A DNA stretch of 64,000 nt, from the NCBI RefSeq assembly GCF_033807715.1, contig NC_084591.1:28360590-28424589 (forward strand). Direction: 5' to 3'. Both the position numbers and the translations under genes were made by a program. A model generated the notes under the pieces. The model was given only the letters and a program-made list of their open reading frames with translations. It made no database searches and was not told the DNA's origin. This DNA comes from Cololabis saira (Eukaryota; Chordata; Actinopteri; Beloniformes; Belonidae). This document shows positions 1-11,765 of this stretch, in pieces; the first letter of the stretch is position 1; every line of letters begins with the position of its first letter.

Positions 1-2055
1 CTTTCTTCACTCTGTAGCCATGGACTTTTGTAATTTTCCAATTCAGTCGTCAGGGCAGTGAATCTGGTGAGGATCAGAGGCACAAAACTGCTCATGGATT
101 GAGACAAAAGACCCGTCCCAAGTGGCTCCACAGAGTATCAGAAACATTTTTATTGTTTTAAATTTATCGTGTTACTTCCTTTCAGTGTTATTCCAATCTG
201 CTTTGAAAAGTAGCCTGCGGCCCAAAGACCAGTGTATCCATGTCAGTACCTGGTGATGTTCCATTACAAAACAGATACAGTTGAGCAAAAATAAACAGAA
301 CCTCCCGTAGTAGATCTCAGGTTGCCTTGAGCGTGGTAACTGTAGGATGGTGAAGAACTGGGTGTGCTGAGATTTGAAGGGATCTCAGCCAAGACTAACT
401 TGAGCAGGTGATCCTGACACCAGCGCGATGCTGCGATCTGACCAGAAACCTGCAAAGCTGAGGGGGGGGGGGGGTTCACAAAATCAGTCCATCTAAGAGG
501 TTCACATAGCTCTCCGTGTACTGTACAAACAGAATGAGAACAGCACGTTCCCATTTCCAGTTACAGTAGGTGTGAAAGGACAACGAGACGGGGAGCAAAA
601 TGGGAGGAATAACACATGTCAGTTTATGGATTCCACTGGGGAACAAAAGTTTCTTTGAATTTCAAGTTTTTTGTTACATCAAAGAAATTAAGCGCCAGTC
701 TTTTGGCTCTGCAGAGCCAGTTCCCCTCGGTTACAGCTATAAAGCACAAGTCAAGCGTGCAGTCCTGCATGGAAACTTAGGGGATTTAAGTTGCCATGAA
801 GTGTAAGGCTCTACAGAAGTGTGACAGGCAACAGTAATTCCCTCTTTCACTGCAGTTTTACAAGTCAATTATCAGTCGAACTGTGACCTTTCCTTTCCAG
901 TTTCCATATTAGTTTTGAATGGCTTCATAGCTGTGTGCAATGTGGGTTATTAATAATCAAGATGATCCAAAACATATTAAGGAGACCCTTAATAAAGTGT
1001 TTGAAAAGTGACAATAAAGCTGCACAAAGGAGTTATTTTCTCTTCCCATGTTAAAATATAAGTTTCAAATTCAGTTGAAGGAATATTTTATGACTTTAAG
1101 GAAGCGTTATCTAGCTCTTGCAGGCAATGCCACCACCCCAAATCACTCTGGCGTCCCATCCCCGTCGTGTCTTGTGACAACTATATATTGCTTTACAGCA
1201 CTGTGTCACTTCAAAAATGATTAAATCAACTCACAGAGATACAGTGGACCAGCCTTACTCGTTCTATGTTTAGTACAAAGAGTTAGTCTGGATTTAAATA
1301 TGAATAGTGCCAACAAAAGACATCCAAAATGGTGTGCACTTACGTAGGAATGCTGGTAACTGTTTTGCAGTAAATACTAGTTGATCCGAGGGGTTATTAA
1401 TTATTCTGCAGCCTCTTGCCTCTTGGATGCTGGTGTATAAGTCATGCGTAAAGCGCACCGCTGCCCCACTGCGATTGGTTTGGTGCGTTCACGTACTTGT
1501 GGGAATGAATGAGAGATGTAACAGACTCATTTTTCTCTTATTCTCATTATGTGTATGGGAATGGCTGGCCAGGACATCAAGGCAGAGGCAACTAAGAGAC
1601 TCGGAAAAGGAGTGATTGAAAAGAAAATGAGAGCAAGAAGCAGATTAGAAAAGAAGCAAGGTTAACATTCCTTAAATGTGTCTTTGCTGCTATGAAAAGA
1701 ATGTTTTTGTCTTTTTTCCAGGACATTTTTTTCTTTCTTCTTAAAAAAAATAGCAGTGCAACAAAGATTAGAAAAGAAAAATTGCATAATAGGTGCTAAT
1801 CTGTCCTTTCTTCCCACGGCTCTTCCACCTCCTGGGGTCCGTCTTTCTTATCCTTAAGAGGTTTTTGTTCCACTGTTATATAATCTAAGATTGTTGTTTG
1901 ACTTTAGTTTGAAAAATTCCAGAGATTTAGCATACACGTCCAACAGCTCCGACAAAGACAACATTGTCAAAGGTGGAAGTTTTCAAAGCAAAGATCTGCA
2001 TTCCTTGTGAACACGGTTAGATGGCATTGTTGTGTATCTCTTATCCTCTCTGCAG
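1..2055. other. Non-coding sequence upstream of the first visible GH31-like exon (probably intron)
   Basis: No exon of the GH31-like gene could be recognised here. The first readable exon begins at 2056 after a tctctgcag acceptor, and the missing N-terminal half of the protein must be encoded further left or in exons I cannot recognise. A run of 13 G lies at 462-474. The rest is AT-rich with no repeat that I can name. Confidence 0.5.
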
Positions 2056-2253
2056 GACCATGACTACCTCAACAGCAGGAAAAGGGGGATGTCCAAGAGA
2101 CTGACCAGGGACCTCCCGCTTGTCAAGCTTCTTAACATTTCCATCACCCTGTCCCCTTTCCTGGGCGTGGACACCACGCAGTTCCACTCCTCTCTCCGTG
2201 ATGGCACCGAGGCCTACTGGCTCAGTCTACCCTCAGCCCCGCAGGGACAGCTG
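2056..2253 (+). CDS. GH31-like gene, exon a (66 codons, phase 0 to 0)
   Basis: Acceptor tctctgcag before 2056 and donor gtgaga at 2254. It begins DHDYLNSRKRG and includes LLNISITLSPFLGVDTTQF, a barrel strand of the type seen as VTLWVHPFV in related enzymes. The reading frame stays open upstream of the acceptor, but that part is intron. Confidence 0.8.
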
Positions 2254-4681
2254 GTGAGACCTGACGAGTGCAAACAATCACCCTGTAAATCATTACATTT
2301 TGCTCATTCGTCCATATTTGAAGATTTTCACCTGACATGACGGTATTTTCATTTTGGCTGTTGTCAGTTTTTAGACACTGATACTGATAAACCGGCATCT
2401 GAAATCTGTTTCCCCCTGTCCTCCCTTTCAGATACCTGTGATGAGTCAGTGGCGAGGAAAGTTCTGTGTGAAGCTGAACCTCACAAACCCGGGAGCAGTG
2501 AGCTGGTTCCTGGACAGGGTGGGATACCTGAGGGCCCATTTAGGAATGGAGTACATCACGTTGGAAGGGGGGGAGAGAAATCTGTTCGAGGAGCAGGCCC
2601 TGCGACCACCACAGGCTCTAGAAGGAGACAAGTACATCGAACTTCTCGCTGACCTGGCCACCAGGATAGGAGACTCCACCATCATGACAGCAGGAACGCG
2701 GTAATGGTCTTGAGCGTGTGTTTTGTGCATGTTATATCAAGGTGTATTTGCATCTTCACATTCTTCCTCAAGCCTACTTTTTGATGGTGTGTTTACTTTG
2801 CATTCATGCATACTTCAGGTCAAGTGACAAGCCTGTATTTGTAAGGATGACAGCCTTGCAGTCTGATTGGAGCTCCATGGGGCTGAGGGCAATCATTCCC
2901 TCCCTGCTGCACCACACCCTGCTGGGATACAACTTCCTAATTCCTGATGCAGTAGGTAATGCAACAACCTATGTGTCACTTTTTTTCATTTTGAATAGCA
3001 TGATGATGAAACCGAACACAAATAATACATTGTTTGATGATTAGTTGGTTGGTTTTTTTTTGTGTTGGTTTTTTTTTTTTATGCATGTTACAAAAACAGC
3101 AGATCAAGAACATATCTGTGCTTCAGATTTCTGGCACAAAACTCCAGCGTGTTCAAGTGATGCTCAGCATTCCTTTAATGGTTGTTGACAGCCAGACAGA
3201 CAGCTGATGTCTGGGAGACAACTATTTACTTTGAAGTGGAGAAAACAGGCAGCTGCCAATAGCACAGGCAGAGTTGCACTTAGTCTTCATAAAACTTTGT
3301 AGACTACTGATCTAATATAACCCATTCATGGTGTGCCATGGGAGTTATTTAAACTCTGTAATACCTACAGTCAGTATATGAATAAAATAGTTATTAATAT
3401 TATTAATGATAGTAATAATAGTATTAGTATTATATGTTCTCACATATTGAGCGAGAGTTATAATGATTTATACTTTTTTACAAAATCTTACTAGAAATAA
3501 TCTAATTATCAATATCATGACTGCAGTTTTTTGGATTTCTAGATCAAATATAGCATATATTTAAATGATCTGTATTTTTTTTAATACACTTAGAATCAGC
3601 TATGTTTTACTTAAGCTGTGACAATATGAAAAATGTATTTTTTTTAAATCATCCTTCTTAAATGTACTTTGGCTTGACTTTGTTGATGGTTTGAACCCAA
3701 AATGTCTCATTTTTATTTTGCCATCAACCTAATGTAATCTGTTGATATACGTACACTTTTGCATTTCAGTAAACGTTAGCTATTTTGTAATGTCTGATGA
3801 ACGTGGATTTGCTCTGTCTTCTTGAAAAATGCATGGATGTCCCTGGAAGAGAGGTTATCTTGAAGGCATCATGTTTCTCTAAATCTCAACATACTTTCTC
3901 TCATTAATCTTGTCATCATAGGAGTATGGATTCCCTTTGACACAACCATGCACAAGCACAGGGTGCACTTTTGGATTGTTTCTTCTAGCTGTCCAAATGG
4001 TCCATTTTGTCTTTGGTCCAGAGGATATGGTGCCCATTTCTTAATAATAAAAAAAACAAAAAAACAAAAACCCAAAACATCTGGAATAGGGATAATTCTG
4101 ACCACATACATGGTTCGAGTGTGTGGTCCATCCCAGATGCCTCAGAGCTACTTCTAGACGATGTTAACATAAGAGAAGGTTTTGATCAGCATTTGTGAAT
4201 GTAGCTCTGTATTCAAGAACTCAACAAAGCTATCCCATATTCATTGATTACACCAGCTATTGATCAATAATAGTTCTTCATGCAGTGTTGTCTGATTGAT
4301 CAAACATCCCAGTTATCCAGTTTAGGGTCAGGCTCTCACAATTTGCATAATGCTCTGGATTCCTTGAATGTTTTAAGGAAATTGCACACTGTAAAAGAAG
4401 AAATATGTAAACAGTGTCACATTTTATTTGAGGAAGGCTGTTTTTAAGCATTTCAATGATTCTCTCACACGTTTTTGTTGGAAAAGTGGAGTGTCCATCT
4501 TTGCTCCTTTCATGCATATTTTGTAACGTTCATGTTGACATCAGCCGTTTAAAATAATATCATTTTTGTGTACATCCTTACTAGCTCTGAATTGTCCCAG
4601 GGTTCTTCAGCCTGAAATGCAAACATGGATATAAATAAAACAAATGAAATTAAGTTCACAAGGAAAAAAAAAATAAATAAA

Positions 4682-4732
<51 letters not shown>

Positions 4733-7700
4733 TTGCCTGCAAAGCCATACATCAAAGTACTGTGAATTTAAGAAGACTACATCTCATGCAACTTTTTGGG
4801 CTGAACATACATTTCTAATGTGTACGTTTCAAGAGCCTGACAGAGACTGAAGTGTGCTGGCTGTGCAACCATGTCTTTCCTTGCATCTATTCATCTGTTT
4901 CTTTCTGTGCAGGAGGCTCCCTCTCTGGAGACATGGTTACAGATGAGGAATTGTTCATCCGCTGGCTGGAGATCGCAGCCTTTCTCCCAGTTATCACCTT
5001 CCATACGCCACCCTGGGTATGCGGAGAGGACCAGGTACATACCGGCATGAAGCAGAACCATGTTACAAGTCAGAGAACATCAGGCCATTACGGGGAGGCT
5101 GTCATCCCCATTAGATGTCATTAAAAAAGTAACTAAATAGTACAACCCCATTTCCAAAAGAGTTGGGACAATGTGTAAAATGTGACTCAAAACAGAAAGC
5201 AATGATTTGAAAATTTCATAAATCGACATTTTACTCACCATAGAACACAGACAGCACACCAAATGCAAAAGTTGGGACAAGGCGGAGATTAACAACATCA
5301 CAAAAACATAAGCACAGACAAACACTGTGTACCCCTTGAAGAAGGCTTGTGCCGAAACGCGTGGGTCTCTGCTCCCATGTTTTTAAACTTATGTTTCCAT
5401 GTTTCAATAAAGGCTTTTTAATATTTTTCCACAAGAAGAGTGCCTTGGACTCCCTTTTTTGACAAGATATTGTTTTTTTCCCCAACACCAAAGAGCACCT
5501 TCAAGATTTTTTCTGAACAATTCCCTGAGCACTTCGGATTTTCTCTTCACTTGATAACACTGTGTACCCATTGAAATGAACATAGTAAAATATAAAACAC
5601 TCATGCACCCTCATAGAGCTGTAACGTAGATATCCACATTACGCAATATCAACAACGCTATTTAACCATCTGAACACAACTGTTGGGCTCATCATTCATC
5701 ACATATGATTATGTACCGGCTTAGCCTGATGGTTTCATATGGCAAAGCAAGCAGCAGAGTAAAAGACGACAATATTGCTGCTTACCTGTGCACACTTGCG
5801 CACCTCTCACTGTAAAGGGCAAGGCGGCGAGGCTTGGCCTTGAAAGCGTTTATTATTTCATCAGAGCTCAGCTTCTCCGCGAGCTCTCTTTCAAACATGA
5901 GTAACAAGATCCTATTCAGTCTCTGTGAGCATTGTAGCTCTGCTGATGGATTTAATCCTGTTTACAACTGAAAAAAGGTGCTCCACAGAGCAGCTTGTAA
6001 CAGGATATCAATGATATCAGAAAACGAAGCGGTTCATGTTGGGGAAAACGAGTCTAAGACTTCACTAATGGACAAGAACTGATGTCCCCCATTCACTTTC
6101 CATTTGAACACAGTCAATTCAGAGTCCTCCACACCAAGTCCAAAAAGCCTGCTCGGCGTGCACAATACGTCAACGCATAGCCTGACGGCACATTTTACAA
6201 ACTGATTGATCGTAAAAGAGGTCTTGACCTCAATGGGTCTTTTTATCTGGTTAAATAAAAGTCAAAGATATTAGTAAGAAGACAAAAAGAGAAAATGCAT
6301 CAAATGTTTGGGTACACCTGTAGTTACACCACAGGTTAGGAGTTTTGATGGAGGAATTATTATCTCAGTCTTGTTTTATGAATGATTTGAGCTGCTCAAC
6401 GGTCCTGGGTCTTCTTTTCTTTTTCCCAAGACATGCAAAGTGTCTGCAGTTGGTGAAAGGTCCTGACTGTGTTCACCTCAGTCTTGTCTTTGAATTTTAC
6501 ACTGAGGATCATTATTCTGAAGCTCTTTTTAGACGTAATTCTTCACAGACTGTTGAAGGTTGTTACTTCTGAGACCCCATTTCTCTTTTTACATCCAATC
6601 ATGTCACCGGTCTGATGACAATTGACCTAATTAGTTTCTCCAGGTGTTTTTGACATACCACTGTTTTGCATTCACTTTTGCAGGCCTTTGTTGGCCTCGT
6701 CCTAATTTCTTGGAACGCGTTACTTGGCGTCCTCAAGTCCGGTCCCCGAGGGCCGGTGTCCTGCATGTTTTAGATGTTTCCCTGCTTCAACACACCCTGA
6801 AACAACTGGCTGTGTCATTAACAGACTTGTGCAGACATTGACGACATACTGGTGACGACCATTAACTAGATTCAGGTGTGATAAAGCAGAGAAACATCTA
6901 AAACGTGCAGAACGCCAGCCCTCGCGGACGGTAATTGAAGATGCCTGTGTTACTGCCATCAAATTCAGAATGAACTAGCGTTTTTCATGAAATGGGTGAA
7001 TTTCTCATTTTCAACATTATATATGTTTTCCGGGTTAATTTGTGAATAAAATCAATTTTTATGAAATTTTGTTATCACTATTTTATGTGTTTTTTTTTTA
7101 CATTACCAACTTTTTGTTAAATTGGGGTTGTCGTTACACATCCCTTACCCTTAAAAAGGTTATCACTTGTATGAGGGGCGAATGCTGCCAATTAGGTGTT
7201 CTGAAAAGGGGAGATTATCCCTTCTTCTTTCACACTGCTTATAAAAAGAAGACATTGGATATGAAGTTTATTGACTTAACCACTTTCCCTCCGGATGGTG
7301 GCTAGTGCTGTGAAGTTCCCACTGATGCTTTTAGAGAAAAGCTTTTACACTGTTAATCTATCAACACTCAAGATTGGCAGGAGAGGCAGAATAAAACCCT
7401 TCTCCTCTGCTGGAAATTGGAAATGAACTGTACACCACACACGGCAGAAAATACTAGTCATGCAATCTCTGGTGACAGATATTGATATTTTTGACCATAA
7501 GATGTCCAGGTTTTCTGAATCAATTTATGTTTCTGGAGAGGATGAGGCCTCCCGTCCCCTGAGCATCCCGCCTTTCCTCATCTCATTCACCTGTGGTTAG
7601 GAGCCCATCTGTTCTGAATTACAATCATTATTCCAGATTTACGACTCACTCTCGCGCTCAAGAGCCATTTCAGCTGGAATGATAATGAACTTAAGGACAA

Positions 7701-9183
7701 GTCTTGGAAAAATACTTTATTGTGGAAATTAACATTTTCATGAGTAATGTGGAAGCAACTTCCCAACTTTTTTTTCAGTATTAGAGGGCAAAGGAAGAAA
7801 AAAACATACTGGTTTTAAACCTGTACTACATAACAAAAATAAAAATAGGACTTTTGGACAGCTAGACAGCATACAGCCTAGCTAAGATCTTATGAAGTCA
7901 GATGATGTTAGACCGGATAGATGTTCAGTGGAGAATAGGCTGCCATGCTGGATGTGATAAATAGCCCTTTTACGGGAATGTTGCTGTAGTTTAAATGTGC
8001 ACCTTTGTTTCCAGAACGTGTGAGACTTTAGTCGGTCACAGACAGGTTACAGCAGCAACTGCGCTGGAATCAAATAGCTGTAAAACCTCAAACCCACACA
8101 CATGCCTGGCTTCTCAATTAGAGAAATATCAAACCTGGGCAGAGGTTCAAGCTCATTCCAACCGTTCTCAATCTCATCTCATGAAAATACTTTTTTTTCT
8201 TTTTTTTTTTAAAGATGCAGTCTTTTTTTTGTCATGGAACAGTAAAGAGGATGTGACCCTTTTAGGAATGCTGAAGTTGGGTGGCCAGACGGAAACAGGA
8301 GAAAGACTTGGACAATGTTAAACCCACTCAGGCAACAATGAGCTCCCCCGATGTTCCTTCAGCATGTCTGGGTGAAGAGATGGCACAAATGTCCCTAGCA
8401 GATCTCATTATTAACATCATTCTTGTCCTGAAGTCTTTGTGGCAGATGATTTAGTTTAAAGACATTTTTTTTTTCTTCCTACTTTTACTTCTTGAAAATA
8501 GATTTAGCTCAATATCTTTAGAAGATGGATGTGGCCCTTGATGAAGACAGAGCTTGAAGAAAAAGCAGACAGTTATCCATCGTTATCCCATTTTAAATAG
8601 GTCTGTAGCAACTTCATTCTCCTTCCGTGCCATCATCACTATGATTTGTGTCGACTCACAGGTGCTAAACCTAACTCGGATCTACATAGCAAAGCACCAG
8701 AGGGATGTGATACCGCTGATAGAGAAGTATGCAGACGAGTGGCAGATGACAGGAAACCCCATCTACCGGCCGATATGGTGGCTCAGTCCCAACGACCCCA
8801 TGACTTTCACCATCGATGATCAGTTTCTCATCGGAGATGAGGTGACTCAATGCTGCTCTGATGAGAGACGGTGGGATTCCTTCTTTCAGCATTTGATGCT
8901 TTTGGCACCCGATGGTGAACGAAGACATCCCAGCTAGAACCTGATGTTTGTCAAGTTAAGTGTAGAATCCCTGGCGCATTCATTTGTTTTTACTTTTGCA
9001 TATTTTCAGGTCCTGGTGGCACCAGTGCTGGAGAAGGGGGCAGTGCAGAGGGATATTTATCTACCTGACGGGGGATTTCAGTGGGAAGACAGCCAGAACG
9101 CAAAAGTGTTTGATGGGGGGACGTTTCTGCAGGACTACCCGGTTCCTTTGGAGGAGGTGGCTGTTTTCTTACGGAGAAGCTGA
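2056..9183 (+). CDS. Glycoside hydrolase family 31-like protein (MYORG / SITS-binding-protein group), 3' six exons, 5' partial
   Basis: Six exons (2056-2253, 2432-2700, 2819-2955, 4913-5034, 8662-8841, 9010-9183) join in frame to about 360 codons ending in TGA. They match the C-terminal half of the GH31 barrel and beta domains of myogenesis-regulating glycosidase and SITS-binding-protein-like proteins. Recognisable blocks are LLGYNFLIPDAVGG, ELFIRWLEIAAFLPVITF, NPIYRPIWWLSPND, DDQFLIGDE-VLVAPVLEKGA, RDIYLPDGGFQW and YPVPLEEVAVFLRR. Family members are around 700 residues, so roughly half is missing to the left. MYORG itself is a membrane-anchored ER/secretory glycosidase, but that end is not visible here. 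In KxDxGE-type GH31 enzymes the nucleophile is Asp; here the stretch reads ITLEGGE, and the acid/base region reads RMTALQSDW. The canonical acids therefore look substituted and activity is doubtful. It could be a paralogue of MYORG rather than its orthologue. Confidence 0.85.
2432..2700 (+). CDS. GH31-like gene, exon b (nucleophile region)
   Basis: Acceptor ccctttcag before 2432 and donor gtaatg at 2701; 89 codons plus 2 bases. It carries the nucleophile-strand equivalent, read here as MEYITLEGGERN. The Glu codon at 2564-2566 sits where related enzymes have the nucleophilic Asp. Confidence 0.85.
2819..2955 (+). CDS. GH31-like gene, exon c (acid/base region)
   Basis: Acceptor tacttcag before 2819 and donor gtaatg at 2956. 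It encodes SSDKPVFVRMTALQSDW and then LLGYNFLIPDAVG. The acid/base aspartate that follows VRM in active relatives appears replaced, although a nearby Asp (QSDW) remains. Confidence 0.85.
4691..4730. repeat. (TA)n microsatellite
   Basis: About 20 TA units after an A-rich run, in a GH31-like intron. Confidence 0.95.
4913..5034 (+). CDS. GH31-like gene, exon d
   Basis: Acceptor tctgtgcag before 4913 and donor gtacat at 5035. It encodes GGSLSGDMVTDEELFIRWLE and then IAAFLPVITFHTPPW, the well-conserved end of the catalytic barrel. With one base from the previous exon it is exactly 41 codons. Confidence 0.85.
5328..5560 (+). mobile_element. Retroelement-like fragment with hammerhead-type motif
   Basis: It contains TTGAAGA at 5336-5342, a GGC/GCC stem and GAAAC at 5354-5358, then AATAAAGGCTTTTTA at about 5407. 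This resembles the GAAGAAGGC...GCCGAAACGCGT motif found in vertebrate repeats and the hammerhead-carrying ends of Penelope-like elements. No coding part remains. The family assignment is uncertain. Confidence 0.4.
6725..6948. mobile_element. Nested palindromic MITE with GTTACT direct repeats
   Basis: The two halves are inverted copies: the left arm contains GTTTTAGATGTTTCCCTGCTT, and the right arm, read on the other strand, contains GTTTTAGATGTTTCTCTGCTT. The ends CCGAGGG / CGCGAGGG pair the same way. The hexamer GTTACT occurs on both sides (6719-6724 and 6949-6954), consistent with a target duplication of at least 6 bp inside the host transposon. Confidence 0.6.
8662..8841 (+). CDS. GH31-like gene, exon e
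   Basis: Acceptor gactcacag before 8662 and donor gtgact at 8842; 60 codons in phase 0. It contains GNPIYRPIWWLSPND and IDDQFLIGDE, the start of the beta-sandwich C-domain of GH31. Confidence 0.85.
9010..9183 (+). CDS. GH31-like gene, last coding exon
   Basis: Acceptor tattttcag before 9010; stop TGA at 9181-9183. It encodes VLVAPVLEKGAVQRDIYLPD and ends VPLEEVAVFLRRS, the usual C-terminus of the family. Confidence 0.85.
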   Translation, partial: VLVAPVLEKGAVQRDIYLPDGGFQWEDSQNAKVFDGGTFLQDYPVPLEEVAVFLRRS

Positions 9184-11765
9184 GTCTGATCCACTGAGTC
9201 ACCTGACTTATCCTGTTACTGTTTTGAATCAAATTACTTTTTTTTAAAGAAAAAAAAACTTTGCGGTGTTCTCAACTTGCACTTTTCCACTAAAGACCTC
9301 TGATTTCATCTCAAGCTCTGACTTGAGATATGTAGAACGATTTTTTTTAATACTTGCACTTTACAGTTAAAAATTGTTTTTTTTTTCTCTTCTTCCTTTT
9401 TTAAAAAAATGTTAATCGGATTTACCTCTTGGCTGATTGTTTCTGGACTTGTTTTTTGTATAGTTCTGCAGAAACGTGTGTGTTTACATACTGCCTTTCT
9501 ACAGTCTTTACATTTTTAGTTACCGCTGGCTCTCTTCAAAAGGAGGATCAAAGCAAGCCCTATTGTTGGCTTTAATGAAATCTGAATATCTCAAGAAGAC
9601 CAAATGATCAAATGAAAAAAAAAAAAAAAAAAAAAAGAACTAAGGAAGACGTTTGAAAGGGCTTTTTTGAGGGAAATGCTTACTGGGCGGAGATTAGGTC
9701 ACAGAAAACTACAAAACAAGGACGGACGCACCATGGTACAATATGTCTTGCTCACTCATTGGAAAGGCTTTTACTTGAACTTATCAGGCCGATGGGCTGA
9801 TATTTTATGAATGTACATCAAATGATGGATGTTAACTGTTTCAAAAAGTCATGTCACACAACACTATACGATCCCTTAACACGTATTCTTTGAATAGTTT
9901 CTTTTAGATTACCAACACTCTGTTGGACATGTCTGAATGTCCCTTAGTACTGTATACCAGACGAACTTGAGGCCAAGCCACTATTGTTGCTACTTAGGAT
10001 ATATTTCAATTTTGATCAGACTTTACTTTCTTATTAACCTGCTGTAGCAGGGACTTCTAAATGTGTGGTTCTTTTTTTAAACTTGACTAATGTCGTGCTG
10101 AGGTGCTCTTTCATTAGAGCCACGTGAAGGTCTAAAGAAAGCCTCGCAGATTTGCTGATGACACCACACAGCTTGAAAGGATATTTCACAAAAATTGCTT
10201 AACATTTGAGAAAGTATGTTTGTTCAGTAACTTTTTTTTACTGAAAACCTCACATCATTAATGAAGTGAATGATAGGTAGCTAACATATTGATATTATTT
10301 CAGGCGTCTAAACAAGAACTCACTCTGGTTTGTGTTTGAATTATCATTATTGACATGAGTGACTTTTAATGGTACTTTAAGTGACGCAGACTGATAAGAT
10401 ATGAAACTGCATCCCAATAGCCTCTTTAACAGTAAAATCAGTTTCATGACATTGTGATTCAATAGAAAGGCCAAGATTACTAAGCAGAAACAACATGAAT
10501 AATATAATCAAGAGACTAAAATGAACATCACCAAAGGCTCAAGAGTTACACACGATGCATGTGCATGCATGCATGCCCATTTCCTCACCGTGTAATGATC
10601 TTGGTGAATAATGCACTATAAATAGCTAATGAATTTATCTGTTGGTCTTCAGCCAGCACTCTGCTTAGGTCTAAATGAAAGTAAATATTCAACAAATTTA
10701 GTGTGAGAAGTAAGAAACATGGTTCGTTTGGTTTATAAAAATAAAAATAAAAAAAAAGACTTAAGCCCGTGTTAAACCTTACCTGTAACCGATTCAACCA
10801 AATATACAGGACGGGAGACATTTAGTGGGTGATGTGATATTTTTTTAAGACATAGTATTGGTTGGCCATTGGCAATAATGACTGCATCACCAGAGCAAAT
10901 GGGCATCTCCTAAACCCATTAAAACAATGAGTTTACATAAATGGAGTGTGGAGCTGGTTCTGTGGCTGAACTGGGTCAGTGTGCCAGGGCCAGGACAGTT
11001 CTCAGTCGGATGAAAGGCAGCAGGGGGTTCAGTAACCCCCGACATGAACCATGGACACCCAACTCATTCTTCTGACCGTTAACACTCGTTTGTTTTTGAA
11101 AGTGACTTAATGCTCTCATATACTCTAATCAGATGTATTCTGAGAAGGAACGCAGCCTTTACACCACGATGCAATCTACATGTTTATGTTATTGACGATG
11201 CTTAATGTCAGTGCTTTTCATTATTTATTTATTCTTCATAAGACAGTCTAAACCAACCAGAAGTAAAGATGAGGAACTCTCCTTTGTTCTTGAACACAAC
11301 TGCCAGATAAACTGATCTCGTACGTTTACTTAGTCAACTCAGACACTCAGGTCTAATAAGGTTTATCAGATCACCAAATGTCTTAGTGCAACGCAGTATG
11401 TTGTGAACACGCTGACGTCTTAATTTCTCATAGAGCAGAATGTACAAAGGACAAACTGTGACTCCTTCCTTCATGTAAGGAGCTTTTTCTGGTTCCCATG
11501 ATAATGCTTTTATGGAATTGCTGTGCCATGTTCACATATATGTTGCAGGAAAAGCTTGATGTGTTATTCCTTCCTTCTGTCGACTGAGATAAACACATGC
11601 CTTATTGATATGCCACTCTTAAATCTGAACAAAGAGGAGTGTCTGGATTATTGCAGTATCAGCAATGAAAATATTACAATGACTGTGCCATTACAAGTGT
11701 TTTTATCTTCTGTAAATCAGAGAACGTAGAATAACAAAGTTGCAATAAAGTTTACATTTTCTTAC
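9184..11765 (+). other. Probable 3' UTR / downstream flank of the GH31-like gene
   Basis: No reading frame of interest follows the stop codon. A clear AATAAA at 11744-11749 in a unique-looking sequence is one possible polyadenylation signal, which would make a 3' UTR of about 2.5 kb. An earlier A-rich ATAAAAATAAA at 10739-10750 could also be used. The stretch has a 21-A run near 9616 and otherwise low complexity. Confidence 0.35.

Larger units (their letters stand above)
5141..7132 (+). mobile_element. Non-autonomous DNA transposon with TACAACCCCA-type ends, inside a GH31-like intron
   Basis: The left end TACAACCCCATTTCCAAAAG at 5141 and the right end ATTGGGGTTGT near 7121 form terminal inverted repeats of a very common fish DNA-element family. 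The right interior (CAAATTC at about 6960, TTCTCATTTTCAACATTATA at about 7002, GTGAATAAAATC at about 7042) fits the same family. It lies in the intron 5035-8661. It is interrupted by a retroelement-like piece (about 5330-5560) and a nested palindromic MITE (6725-6948). No transposase is readable. Confidence 0.6.

Noticed and set aside
10..71. Possible exon between a tgtag and a gtgagg near the window start
   Set aside because: The open frame does not resemble any GH31 segment and the pyrimidine tract cannot be seen.
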